Shown: piece after piece, positions 52,232-60,138 of the stretch
How positions within the stretch are numbered: the first letter of the stretch is position 1
How the letters are laid out: every line of letters starts with the position of its first letter
Source: Bacteroidota bacterium
GTDB taxonomy: Bacteria > Bacteroidota > Bacteroidia > Chitinophagales > Chitinophagaceae
Length of the DNA: 64,000 bases
Assembly (NCBI GenBank): GCA_013286315.1
Contig: JABDFX010000004.1
Location: 1 to 64,000 of the forward strand
Direction: 5' to 3'
Program-made: the position numbers and the translations under genes
Notes under the pieces: generated by a model
Database searches by the model: none
The model's input: only the letters and a program-made list of their open reading frames with translations
What the model was told of the DNA's origin: nothing

Positions 52232-52900
52232 TTACCGTTCTCCAAATATCAACGTCCCCAATCTCACCATCGTCGACCCCTCTTCGATCGCTATAGGATA
52301 ATCGCTGCTCATACCCATACTAAGTGTATCTACGGGATCAGAAGGGAAGGACATTTTAATTTTTTCGAATATCATCCGAAGCCGGACGAATTCTTCCCGG
52401 ATTTGGGTTTTATTTTCAGTCATAGAGGCCATGCCCATACAACCTGAAATTTGCGAATGACTGAACCTTCCCTCCTGCCTGTTCCGGTTCACGGTAAGCA
52501 ATAATAAATCAAGCTCGGTTTCATCCAATCCAAATTTCGATTCTTCACGGGCAATAAAGATCTGCAGCAGACAACGTACGATCCGCTGGTTTTTTGATGC
52601 ATGCTTGTCAATTTCAAGCAATAACTTCAGGCTGTCCACCGATTGGATCATATAAATAAAAGGAACCAGGAATTTAACCTTATTGGTTTGCAGGTGTCCG
52701 ATGAAATGCCAACGGATATCCGTTGGAAGCTGAGCCTGCTTTTCCAACAATTCCTGTACATAATTTTCTCCGAAATCTCTTTGTCCCAGATCATACAGTG
52801 CTTGTATTTCTTCCACGGACTTTGTTTTGGATACCGCCAGTAGCTGTACACCGGAGGGTTTCAGTTTCTCAATGATGCCGGAATAATCATTCCTGTTCAT
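52232..52900 (-). CDS. yggS: YggS family PLP-binding protein
   Basis: A 222-residue PLP homeostasis protein (PLPBP/YggS): a single alanine-racemase-like TIM barrel without catalytic activity, carrying PLP on the Lys of LLAVSKTKSVEEIQAL (about 20-35). Family blocks FGENYVQELLEKQ, WHFIGHLQTNKVKFL and ISGCMGMASMTEN are present. It lies 7 bases downstream of the acyl-CoA dehydrogenase gene, so is probably cotranscribed with it. Confidence 0.94.
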   Translation of the reverse strand: MNRNDYSGIIEKLKPSGVQLLAVSKTKSVEEIQALYDLGQRDFGENYVQELLEKQAQLPTDIRWHFIGHLQTNKVKFLVPFIYMIQSVDSLKLLLEIDKHASKNQRIVRCLLQIFIAREESKFGLDETELDLLLLTVNRNRQEGRFSHSQISGCMGMASMTENKTQIREEFVRLRMIFEKIKMSFPSDPVDTLSMGMSSDYPIAIEEGSTMVRLGTLIFGER

Positions 52901-52907
52901 GCGAAAG

Positions 52908-54062
52908 TCATTTTAAAATGCTTCGCGAAATTACGATTCGTTGCACTTCACTGGTACCCTCATATATCTGTGTGATTTTTGCGTCCCGCATCAGCCTTTC
53001 CACATGATATTCTTTTACGTAACCATATCCGCCATGAATCTGTACGGCTTCAGTGGTCGTCCACATGGCGGTTTCACTCGCAAATACTTTGGCCATGGAA
53101 GAACTTATGGCATAGTCCCGACCATTGTCTTTATCGAGGGCAGCTTTTAAACATAACAATCGGGCAGCCTCAATACGGGTTGCCATGTCAGCCAGTTTGA
53201 ACTGAATGATCTGATGGTTTTTAATTTCCGTTCCAAAGGCTTTTCTTTCCTTTACATATTTTAGACATAACTCGTATGCTCCCGATGCAATTCCAAGCGC
53301 CTGGGAAGCAATGCCGATTCTGCCACCCGAAAGTGTTTTCATAGCAAATGAAAATCCAAATCCATCCTCTCCGATTCTGTTCTCTCTGGGAACTTTCACT
53401 TCATTGAAACTGACACTATGTGTGTCACTGCCACGGATCCCGAGTTTATTTTCTTTTGTTCCGACAGAAACGCCGGTTGAATTTTTTTCAACAATAAATG
53501 CATTGATGCCCCTGGATCCTTTTGTTGGATCTGTATGGGCCATCACAAGATATACGGATGCGGAATTTCCATTGGTAATCCAGTTTTTCATGCCATTCAG
53601 GACATAATGGTCCCCCTTATTTATAGCAGTCGTTTTTTGTGAGGTAGCATCACTACCCGCCTCCGGTTCGCTCAATAAAAATGCACCGATGTACAGATCA
53701 CCGTTTTTTTGTCCGGCTGCCAGGGGTCTTAGCCATTTTTCTTTCTGTAAAACGGATCCATATGCCTCCAGGCCCCAACAAACCAGCGAATTATTTACGC
53801 TCATCGCGACGGATACGCTGGAATCAATTTTACTGATTTCTTCCATCGCAAGTACATAACTAACCGTGTCCATGCCTGCACCACCATATTCCGGTGTAAC
53901 CATCATACCCAGGAATCCCAACTCCGCGAGCTTTAATAATTGTTCCCTTGGAAGTTTTTGCTGTTCATCCCTTTCAATAACGCCTGGTAAACATTCCTGC
54001 CTGACAAAATCTCTTGCTGCCTGCCGGATGGTCAATTGTTCTTCCGAGTAAGAAAAATCCAT
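52908..54062 (-). CDS. acyl-CoA dehydrogenase
   Basis: A 384-residue FAD flavoprotein of the short/branched-chain acyl-CoA dehydrogenase type, introducing an alpha-beta double bond into acyl-CoA. Blocks: LLSEPEAGSDATSQKTTA, KNWITNGNSASVYLV, RIGIASQALGIASGAYE, GGYGYVKEYHVERLMRDAK and the catalytic Glu in QIYEGTSEVQR. No ETF or enoyl-CoA hydratase genes are adjacent; chain-length specificity is unknown. Divergent from the arginine deiminase gene, with a promoter box on each strand. Confidence 0.95.
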   Translation of the reverse strand: MDFSYSEEQLTIRQAARDFVRQECLPGVIERDEQQKLPREQLLKLAELGFLGMMVTPEYGGAGMDTVSYVLAMEEISKIDSSVSVAMSVNNSLVCWGLEAYGSVLQKEKWLRPLAAGQKNGDLYIGAFLLSEPEAGSDATSQKTTAINKGDHYVLNGMKNWITNGNSASVYLVMAHTDPTKGSRGINAFIVEKNSTGVSVGTKENKLGIRGSDTHSVSFNEVKVPRENRIGEDGFGFSFAMKTLSGGRIGIASQALGIASGAYELCLKYVKERKAFGTEIKNHQIIQFKLADMATRIEAARLLCLKAALDKDNGRDYAISSSMAKVFASETAMWTTTEAVQIHGGYGYVKEYHVERLMRDAKITQIYEGTSEVQRIVISRSILK

Positions 54063-54082
54063 AGTAAAAACGATGATCGCGG

Positions 54083-54090
54083 CAAAAATA
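54083..54090 (-). promoter_or_regulatory. TATTTTTG -7 promoter box for the acyl-CoA dehydrogenase-yggS unit
   Basis: Full match to TAnnTTTG on the minus strand, ending 21 bases before the ATG. A TTTTG further upstream sits at 15-base spacing, shorter than the usual 19. Confidence 0.45.
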
Positions 54091-54125
54091 GCAGAATTAC
54101 TGAGACAAAACTAACAACCGTTAGG

Positions 54126-54157
54126 TTTTGAACCCGAAAAGGGTTTAGCTACCTTTG
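54126..54157 (+). promoter_or_regulatory. arginine deiminase promoter: TTTTG - 19 bases - TACCTTTG
   Basis: TTTTG at 54126-54130 and TACCTTTG at 54150-54157 match both Bacteroidota promoter elements with 19-base spacing, and the box ends 19 bases before the ATG at 54177. Confidence 0.75.
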
Positions 54158-54176
54158 AGCCCACGAAAAAAACGAT

Positions 54177-55622
54177 ATGGGTAAACAAGAACAATTAATT
54201 AAAGTAAGTTCCGAAATCGGACGCCTGCGTCGTCTCCTGGTACACAGTCCGGACAGCGGATTAGGGAAAGTAGTGCCTTCCAAAGCACAGGACTGGTTAT
54301 TTGAAGATATCGTTCACCTGGATACTATCCGGAGAAAGGAGTATGATTTCTATACCAAGTTGTTATTATATTTTCTCGATCCCGATTTAATACTGGGAAA
54401 ACTGAAGGCGATTGACGCGGAAAAAAATAAAAGAAATTTCTACAAACCGGACCACAAGGATTTTTTTCGATCTGATAAAGTGATTGAACTTCAGTGGTTG
54501 CTTGCTGAAATTCTGGAAGACCTGGAGATTCGTCTCAAACTGGCTGCATCTGTTTGTGCTATTGAGAATTGTTCCTACGACACCCAGAAAGAATTGCTCG
54601 AACTCAATCCCATTGCGCTTGCGAAGACATTTATTACCGGCACCCTGGAAAGTGGTCGCATGTTGTTCGCTCCCATACCCAATTTTATTTTTACTCGCGA
54701 TATCGGTATTGTTATAAATGAATTTGTCTTATTAAATAAACCAGCCAAAAAAGCAAGGACAAGGGAGGCGTTGATTGCAAAATACATTTTCTTCAATCAT
54801 CCCTTTTTTAAAGAATACCAGGATAATATTCTGGAACTCAATGATGGTTATCATCATTTTTTATTACCCAAGGAATCTGACGACCGGAAAGTTACCCTTG
54901 AAGGAGGTGATGTGATGGTGGTTACTAAGGATCATCTGCTGATTGGTGTGAGTGAACGGACGACCATGGAGGCAGCGCACCAGGCAATACAGCTGCTATT
55001 TGAAAAAAATGTTGTAAAAAAAATTACAGTCGTAAAGATTCCAAAGAAAAGGGACTATATGCATATTGATACTGTTTTTACCCAGATTCGAAAAGATGCC
55101 TGGGTGATGTTGGGCGTATTTTCCAAGAAATCCATGAAGCATGAAAATGAAGACTCCATACAAAGAGCATTGGAAGGATCAAAAAAAGATGAAAAATTAA
55201 AAATCATTCAGTTTAAGAAGAAGGATATTGAGAATCCTATTTATTTTGACAACCTCGAAGACCTGCTGACGGAAATCAGCAAAGTGGATCTGCAGTGTAC
55301 GGGTAGAGTAAAATTTATTTATTCCGGAAACAATGAATTCCCTTTTGATGCCCGGGAACAGTGGACCGATTCCTGTAATCTGCTGGCTTTGAAAGAAGGC
55401 GTGATACTGGGTTATGACCGAAACGACAAGACGATTGAGGCATTTAAAGAAAATGGGTTTGAAATCATACATGCACATGATTTGATCAGGCAGCTGGAAG
55501 ACGAAACTTTGAAAGTTGATCAGATAAAAGATACCGTCATACTGATGCCATCGGCCGAACTGTCTCGCGCGCGGGGTGGCTTTCATTGCATGAGTATGCC
55601 GTTACTAAGGGATGACCTCTAA
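54177..55622 (+). CDS. arginine deiminase family protein
   Basis: A 481-residue guanidine-group-modifying enzyme, longer than typical ArcA (about 410) because of an expanded helical region around residues 65-130. All catalytic elements of arginine deiminase are visible: GRLRRLLVHSPD near the N-terminus, FTRDIG (Asp), LEGGDVMVV (Glu/Asp), MHIDTVFT (His) and the nucleophilic Cys in RARGGFHCMSMPL at the C-terminus. It would convert arginine to citrulline and ammonia. Directly downstream is CtlX; there is no arcB/arcC, so this is not the ATP-generating fermentative operon. Its stop codon is followed at once by a composite heptamer array. Confidence 0.88.
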   Translation: MGKQEQLIKVSSEIGRLRRLLVHSPDSGLGKVVPSKAQDWLFEDIVHLDTIRRKEYDFYTKLLLYFLDPDLILGKLKAIDAEKNKRNFYKPDHKDFFRSDKVIELQWLLAEILEDLEIRLKLAASVCAIENCSYDTQKELLELNPIALAKTFITGTLESGRMLFAPIPNFIFTRDIGIVINEFVLLNKPAKKARTREALIAKYIFFNHPFFKEYQDNILELNDGYHHFLLPKESDDRKVTLEGGDVMVVTKDHLLIGVSERTTMEAAHQAIQLLFEKNVVKKITVVKIPKKRDYMHIDTVFTQIRKDAWVMLGVFSKKSMKHENEDSIQRALEGSKKDEKLKIIQFKKKDIENPIYFDNLEDLLTEISKVDLQCTGRVKFIYSGNNEFPFDAREQWTDSCNLLALKEGVILGYDRNDKTIEAFKENGFEIIHAHDLIRQLEDETLKVDQIKDTVILMPSAELSRARGGFHCMSMPLLRDDL

Positions 55623-55685
55623 GCTAAAAGCGTGGAGCGTAAAGCAATATAAACTGTCAACAGTCATCTGTCAACCATCAACTAA
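55623..55685. repeat. composite heptamer array, two unit families in one register
   Basis: Nine consecutive 7-base units: GCTAAAA, GCGTGGA, GCGTAAA, GCAATAT, then AAACTGT, CAACAGT, CATCTGT, CAACCAT, CAACTAA. The register does not break at the change of family. It fills the gap between the arginine deiminase stop and the CtlX ATG (55687). Confidence 0.9.
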
Positions 55686-55686
55686 T

Positions 55687-56589
55687 ATGCAAACCACTTC
55701 AAAGGTTTTAATGATCAGACCCCTGCATTTCGTATATAATGCTGAAACTGCTGTGAATAATAGTTTTCAGGTGAAAGGTGACCAGGAAAACCTGACAGGA
55801 AAAGCAGTACAGGAATTTGACACATTCGTCAATGCATTGCAGGATCAGGGTATTGATGTAACGGTGGTGGAAGATTCACCGGATCCCCATACACCTGACG
55901 CCATTTTTCCAAATAATTGGATCTCCTTTCATTCGTCCGGCATTTATTGTCTCTATCCCATGTTTGCACCAAACCGGAGAAAAGAACGGAAGGCGGAAGT
56001 GATTTCCATTGTTCAGAAAAAATTTCATTATGATCATTTGGTCGATTTCACCGGATATGAGTCTGAAAATCTATTTCTGGAAGGAACTGGCAGTATGGTT
56101 TTGGATCGCGAAAAACGACTCGCCTATGCCTGTTTGTCACCAAGAACCAGCGAAGTCGTCCTGCAGGATTTCTGTAATAAATTGGATTATCAGGCAGTTG
56201 TGTTTCATGCAGTAAATGAAACCGGGCAGGCTATTTATCACACCAATGTCATGATGTGTGTGGCTGACCGTTATGTAGTGATATGCCTGGATTCCATCAG
56301 AGATCCGTCTGAAAAAAAACATGTTGAAGAATCCATACTCCGAAGCGGAAAGGAAATGATACCCATCAGCAATAGTCAGATGAATCAGTTCGCAGGCAAT
56401 ATGCTTCAGTTGGAGGATGAACGCAAAGAGAAAATACTCATTATGTCAAGCGCTGCCTGGAACGCGTTGTTACCGGAACAGACAGAAAAACTTGCAAAAT
56501 ACAATCGAATAATGCATGCTTCTCTCCGGCAAATTGAAACCAATGGCGGTGGAAGTGCGAGATGTATGATTGCTGAAATTCATTTATAA
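55687..56589 (+). CDS. ctlX: citrulline utilization hydrolase CtlX-type amidinotransferase-fold protein
   Basis: A 300-residue protein from the ATG at 55687 (an in-frame extension to 55612 would overlap the upstream gene and read through the repeat). The pentein/ADI-like fold is shown by VLMIRPLHFVYNAET, PDAIFPNNWISFH, ENLFLEGTGSMVLD, YHTNVMMCV (catalytic His) and the terminal Cys in NGGGSARCMIAEIHL. It belongs to the group named CtlX, implicated in citrulline use. Pairing with the arginine deiminase upstream suggests a two-step arginine route via citrulline. Confidence 0.87.
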   Translation: MQTTSKVLMIRPLHFVYNAETAVNNSFQVKGDQENLTGKAVQEFDTFVNALQDQGIDVTVVEDSPDPHTPDAIFPNNWISFHSSGIYCLYPMFAPNRRKERKAEVISIVQKKFHYDHLVDFTGYESENLFLEGTGSMVLDREKRLAYACLSPRTSEVVLQDFCNKLDYQAVVFHAVNETGQAIYHTNVMMCVADRYVVICLDSIRDPSEKKHVEESILRSGKEMIPISNSQMNQFAGNMLQLEDERKEKILIMSSAAWNALLPEQTEKLAKYNRIMHASLRQIETNGGGSARCMIAEIHL

Positions 56590-56736
56590 TGATTGCAATG
56601 AATTAACCCGATTTACTCCATGAGGATTCAATGCAAATGCTTATTTTTGGGACTTCTTTCGGAAAGATTAAAAAATTTCAACAGATATCGCCATTTGATT
56701 GAAACGGGTTCAAAAAATACAATGCTTTTCTAATTA

Positions 56737-57720
56737 ATGCAACAAAAAGTTTCAAAAATCGGGGTACTCACATCTGGTGGAGATTCGCCGGGAATGAATG
56801 CCGCCGTTCGCGCAGTTGTTCGTACGGGAATTTATTATGGATTGGAAGTTTTCGGTATTATGCGGGGATATAGCGGAATTATTGAAAATGATATTATCCC
56901 GCTCCATTCGCGTAGTGTGGCTAACATTATTCAACGGGGGGGCACGATTTTAAAAACTGCCCGTTGTAAGGAATTTTTTGAATACGAAGGAAGGTCCAGG
57001 GCCCATGCCAATTTGAAAAAGCTGGGAATCAACGGCCTCATTATAATCGGAGGAGACGGCTCTTTCCGGGGCGCCCACAGATTCAGTTCAGAATTCGAGA
57101 TTCCCTGCATAGGAGTACCGGGAACCATAGATAAGGACATTGCAGGGACTGATTTTACAATCGGTTTTGATACGGCAGTCAACACAGCAGTCGAAGCAAT
57201 CGATAAGATCAGGGATACCGCTGACGCACATGACCGCCTTTTTGTGATAGAGGTTATGGGCCGCGATGCCGGATATATTGCTTTGCACAGCGGGATTGCC
57301 ACTGGTGCCGAAAACATTCTGATACCAGAACGGAAAACAGATATTGAAGAACTCGTAAGTTCCCTGCAGGAAAAGGAAAAAAGAAAGAAACTGGTGAATC
57401 TGGTGGTGGTTGCAGAAGGAGATAATTACGGAGGCGCTGAAGAAGTAGCCAAAGTAGTAAAACAAAGACTTCCGAATATTGATACGCGTGTTTGTATTCT
57501 CGGCCATATTCAAAGGGGTGGATCACCGAGTTGTCTTGACCGGGTAATTGCCAGCCGGATGGGATACTCTGCTGTTGAATGTCTCCTGGAAGGGAAATAT
57601 AATGTGATGGTAGGTATTGTAAATAATAAGATTCATTATACCCCGCTGGAAAAAGCCGTAAAAGCCAAACAGAAAATCAGTGATGACTGGCTTAGGATTA
57701 TAAAAATATTGGCATCTTAA
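56737..57720 (+). CDS. pfkA: ATP-dependent 6-phosphofructokinase
   Basis: A 327-residue PfkA. The ATP loop GVLTSGGDSPGMNAAVRAV (8-26) and IIIGGDGSFRGA (Gly, not Asp, at the discriminating position) indicate ATP rather than pyrophosphate use. The active-site segment is GVPGTIDKDIAGTDFTIGFD; the usual Asn between the two Asp of TIDND is Lys here. FVIEVMGRDAGYIAL and LGHIQRGGSPSCLDR follow. It precedes pyk by 100 bases containing heptamer arrays, giving a glycolytic pair. Confidence 0.95.
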   Translation: MQQKVSKIGVLTSGGDSPGMNAAVRAVVRTGIYYGLEVFGIMRGYSGIIENDIIPLHSRSVANIIQRGGTILKTARCKEFFEYEGRSRAHANLKKLGINGLIIIGGDGSFRGAHRFSSEFEIPCIGVPGTIDKDIAGTDFTIGFDTAVNTAVEAIDKIRDTADAHDRLFVIEVMGRDAGYIALHSGIATGAENILIPERKTDIEELVSSLQEKEKRKKLVNLVVVAEGDNYGGAEEVAKVVKQRLPNIDTRVCILGHIQRGGSPSCLDRVIASRMGYSAVECLLEGKYNVMVGIVNNKIHYTPLEKAVKAKQKISDDWLRIIKILAS

Positions 57721-57721
57721 A

Positions 57722-57756
57722 GCTTGGCGCCGAACGCGTAAAGCTGAACGCTATTT
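57722..57756. repeat. heptamer array (GCGTAAA/GCTGAAC type)
   Basis: Units GCTTGGC, GCCGAAC, GCGTAAA, GCTGAAC, GCTATTT in 7-base register, beginning two bases after the pfkA stop codon. Confidence 0.85.
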
Positions 57757-57777
57757 AATGTGATAATTGGTTTAGCT

Positions 57778-57812
57778 TTAACCCTTAACTATTAACTTTT
57801 AACTCTTCACTT
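57778..57812. repeat. heptamer array (TTAACTN type)
   Basis: Units TTAACCC, TTAACTA, TTAACTT, TTAACTC, TTCACTT upstream of the pyk ATG. This is the opposite orientation of the TAATAGT array at 29063-29104. It stays in phase with the 57722-57756 array (distance 56 bases, a multiple of 7). Confidence 0.85.
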
Positions 57813-57820
57813 TCAGTATC

Positions 57821-59311
57821 ATGTCAAAAAACCTCGATAAGTATATCTACGGCCAGATGGATAAACAAGCCGGACTGGAACATACTTTTCACCGCACTAA
57901 GATTGTTGCCACAGTCGGTCCTGCCTGCGACACTTATGATAAATTGCTATCCCTGGTAAAAGCCGGCGTAAATGTTTTCCGGTTGAACTTTTCTCACGGA
58001 AGCCATGAGGATAAAGCGAAAATAATCGAGCATATCCGGAAGATCAATTCAACGGAACCTTTTAATATCGCTATTCTCGGCGACTTACAGGGACCCAAAC
58101 TGAGAGTGGGTGAAATTGAAGGAGGCAGTATGCTGGTGGAAGAAGGAGAAATTCTAACATTTACCAATACAAAGCTCGTCGGAAATAAGGAAAGGATTTA
58201 TGTCTCGTACCCCAATCTGCATGATGATGTAAAAATTGGAAACATCATCATGATTGATGATGGTAAACTGGAAGTGAAAGTGTTGAGCATCGAAAAAAAC
58301 CATGATGTAAAAGTACAAGTGAAACTCGGTGGCATTCTTTCTTCTAAAAAAGGACTGAACCTGCCGGATACAAAAATCTCGCTGCCGGCTATAACCGAAA
58401 AAGATGAGATGGATCTTGCATTCATCATAGAACAAAAGCTCGATTGGGTGGCTCTTTCGTTTGTACGCAGGGTGAATGATATTGTTGGTCTGCGTGAAAA
58501 GCTGAACCAAAAGAAAAGTAAAACAAAGATTATCGCAAAAATTGAAATGCCGGAGGCACTCACAAACCTTCGTGAAATAATCCTCGAATCAGACGGTATT
58601 ATGGTGGCACGCGGCGACCTCGGTGTTGAACTTCCCGTTGAACAGGTGCCGCTCATTCAGAAACAAATCATACGCAAGTCCATACACCGCGCGAAACCGG
58701 TGATTGTTGCAACACAGATGATGGAGAGTATGATTGATCGAACGAAACCAAACCGCAGCGAAATTACGGATGTCGCCAATGCTGTCCTGGAAGGTGCCGA
58801 TGCCGTTATGCTCAGCGCAGAAACAGCGACCGGTAATTACCCTACGCTTGTGGTGGAAACCATGCGAAAAATCATTATGGAAGTAGAAAGAACGGATTAT
58901 CACTATAACCGTGAAGACGAGTTGGAGCCACAACCACATTCTCCTTCATTTCTAAGCGATGCCATTTGCTACAATGCATGTAAACTGGCACAGGATACAC
59001 AGGCCAATGCACTGATCGGTATGACACAAAGCGGATATACGGGTTTTATGTTATCCAGTTATCGTCCGAAATCGCCACTTTTTATTTTTTCAAAAGAAAA
59101 GACCCTGATTAACCAGCTTAGTCTGAGTTGGGGTGTTCGTGCATTCCACTATGCAGAAGAAGAAAGCATGGATGAAATTGTAGCCGACCTCACAGAAATC
59201 CTAAAGCAAAGAGGATTTATAAAGAAAGGAGATGTAATCATTAACACGGGAAGCATACCGGTCAGTGAGCATTTGCCAACCAACCTGCTAAAGATCTCAA
59301 AAGTTGTTTAA
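57821..59311 (+). CDS. pyk: pyruvate kinase
   Basis: A 496-residue pyruvate kinase converting PEP and ADP to pyruvate and ATP. Features: RTKIVATVGPACDTYDKL near the N-terminus, NVFRLNFSHGSHEDK, ILGDLQGPKLRVGEI, KIIAKIEMPEALTNL (active-site Lys/Glu), VARGDLGVELP and AVMLSAETATGNYP. The B domain is present between. The TAA stop lies in register within the following heptamer array. It follows pfkA on the same strand. Confidence 0.97.
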   Translation: MSKNLDKYIYGQMDKQAGLEHTFHRTKIVATVGPACDTYDKLLSLVKAGVNVFRLNFSHGSHEDKAKIIEHIRKINSTEPFNIAILGDLQGPKLRVGEIEGGSMLVEEGEILTFTNTKLVGNKERIYVSYPNLHDDVKIGNIIMIDDGKLEVKVLSIEKNHDVKVQVKLGGILSSKKGLNLPDTKISLPAITEKDEMDLAFIIEQKLDWVALSFVRRVNDIVGLREKLNQKKSKTKIIAKIEMPEALTNLREIILESDGIMVARGDLGVELPVEQVPLIQKQIIRKSIHRAKPVIVATQMMESMIDRTKPNRSEITDVANAVLEGADAVMLSAETATGNYPTLVVETMRKIIMEVERTDYHYNREDELEPQPHSPSFLSDAICYNACKLAQDTQANALIGMTQSGYTGFMLSSYRPKSPLFIFSKEKTLINQLSLSWGVRAFHYAEEESMDEIVADLTEILKQRGFIKKGDVIINTGSIPVSEHLPTNLLKISKVV

Positions 59312-59347
59312 CGCTTAAAGCCTAAAGCTCAAAGCGTAAAGCAAGTG
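59306..59347. repeat. heptamer array carrying the pyk stop codon
   Basis: Units GTTTAAC, GCTTAAA, GCCTAAA, GCTCAAA, GCGTAAA, GCAAGTG. The pyk TAA (59309-59311) is the TAA of the first unit. Its inverted partner is 59393-59425. Confidence 0.9.
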
Positions 59348-59392
59348 AATGCGTTAACTCTTCGTTCGATCAGGTTCAGGTCTCCATGTATT

Positions 59393-59425
59393 TTTGCTTT
59401 AGACTTTGCGCTTTACGTCTTAAGC
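59393..59425. repeat. inverted heptamer array carrying the cutC stop codon
   Basis: On the minus strand it reads about AGGCTTA, AGACGTA, AAGCGCA, AAGTCTA, AAGCAAA. About 24 of 32 bases can pair with 59313-59345 across a loop of about 48 bases. The cutC codons for its last residues (LKT) and its TAA stop (59413-59415) lie inside. Confidence 0.85.
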
Positions 59426-60138
59426 CTGGAAACCATTTCCTCTATTTCCTGCCGGTCAGCCATCACAGTTGTAAGGTCTTCGGTCATGAAAGGTTGTACA
59501 TATTCCATAGAAGATTTTTTGAAAATACGTGCAGAGCTGTGAAACTGACTGGCTCCTGTCTCATTTTTCAAATCTATAATATTTGATGCCCGTACACCGG
59601 AACCGGGCATTATTTGTACGCGATCATCAGCTTGTAAAATCAGGTCCCTGATTAAATGAACGCCCAGGATGGCAGACGGTTGTTGACCGGAAGTTAGAAT
59701 TCTTTCACATCCGATGTCTATAATATCTTCGAGCGCTTCAAAGGGATTACGTGTCCAGTCAAATGCACGGTGAAAACAAACGCCCATGGGATATGCTTTT
59801 TCTATTAACCTGGATACATGTGTTTTGTCCACGCGACCCTCCGGCATCAACATTCCCAAAACAACTCCGTCACAACCCGCCGATTTACAGGATTCGATAT
59901 CATGCAACATGATCTCAAATTCTTCATCCGAAAATAAAAAATCTCCTCCCCGGACTCGTATGATCGGATAAAGTTCGATATTGATTTTTTTACGTGCAGT
60001 CTTTACGAGTCCGATTCCGGGTGTTGTTCCACCGGCTGCCGGGTCGGCACAAAGTTCAATCCTGTCCGCGCCCGCTTCTGCTGCGATGAGCACAGAATCC
60101 AGGTTATAACAACAAATTTCGAGTTTGTTTTTTTTCAT
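59413..60138 (-). CDS. cutC: CutC family TIM-barrel protein
   Basis: A 241-residue CutC protein: LEICCYNLDSVLIAAEAGADRIELCADPAAGGTTP at the N-terminus, PIIRVRGGDFLFSDEE, VLGMLMPEGRVD, FHRAFDW and the IMPGSGVRASNI block are all conserved. CutC was named for copper homeostasis, but its biochemical role is unclear. Its ATG overlaps the stop of the upstream glycosylasparaginase gene (ATGA), so the two are co-expressed, which points more to glycan or amide metabolism here than to copper. The stop codon and last residues come from a heptamer array. Confidence 0.93.
   Translation of the reverse strand: MKKNKLEICCYNLDSVLIAAEAGADRIELCADPAAGGTTPGIGLVKTARKKINIELYPIIRVRGGDFLFSDEEFEIMLHDIESCKSAGCDGVVLGMLMPEGRVDKTHVSRLIEKAYPMGVCFHRAFDWTRNPFEALEDIIDIGCERILTSGQQPSAILGVHLIRDLILQADDRVQIMPGSGVRASNIIDLKNETGASQFHSSARIFKKSSMEYVQPFMTEDLTTVMADRQEIEEMVSRLKT

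Noticed and set aside
3864-59425. CRISPR array interpretation of the short repeats
   Set aside because: Units are 7-8 bases, directly tandem with no spacers, and no cas genes are present.
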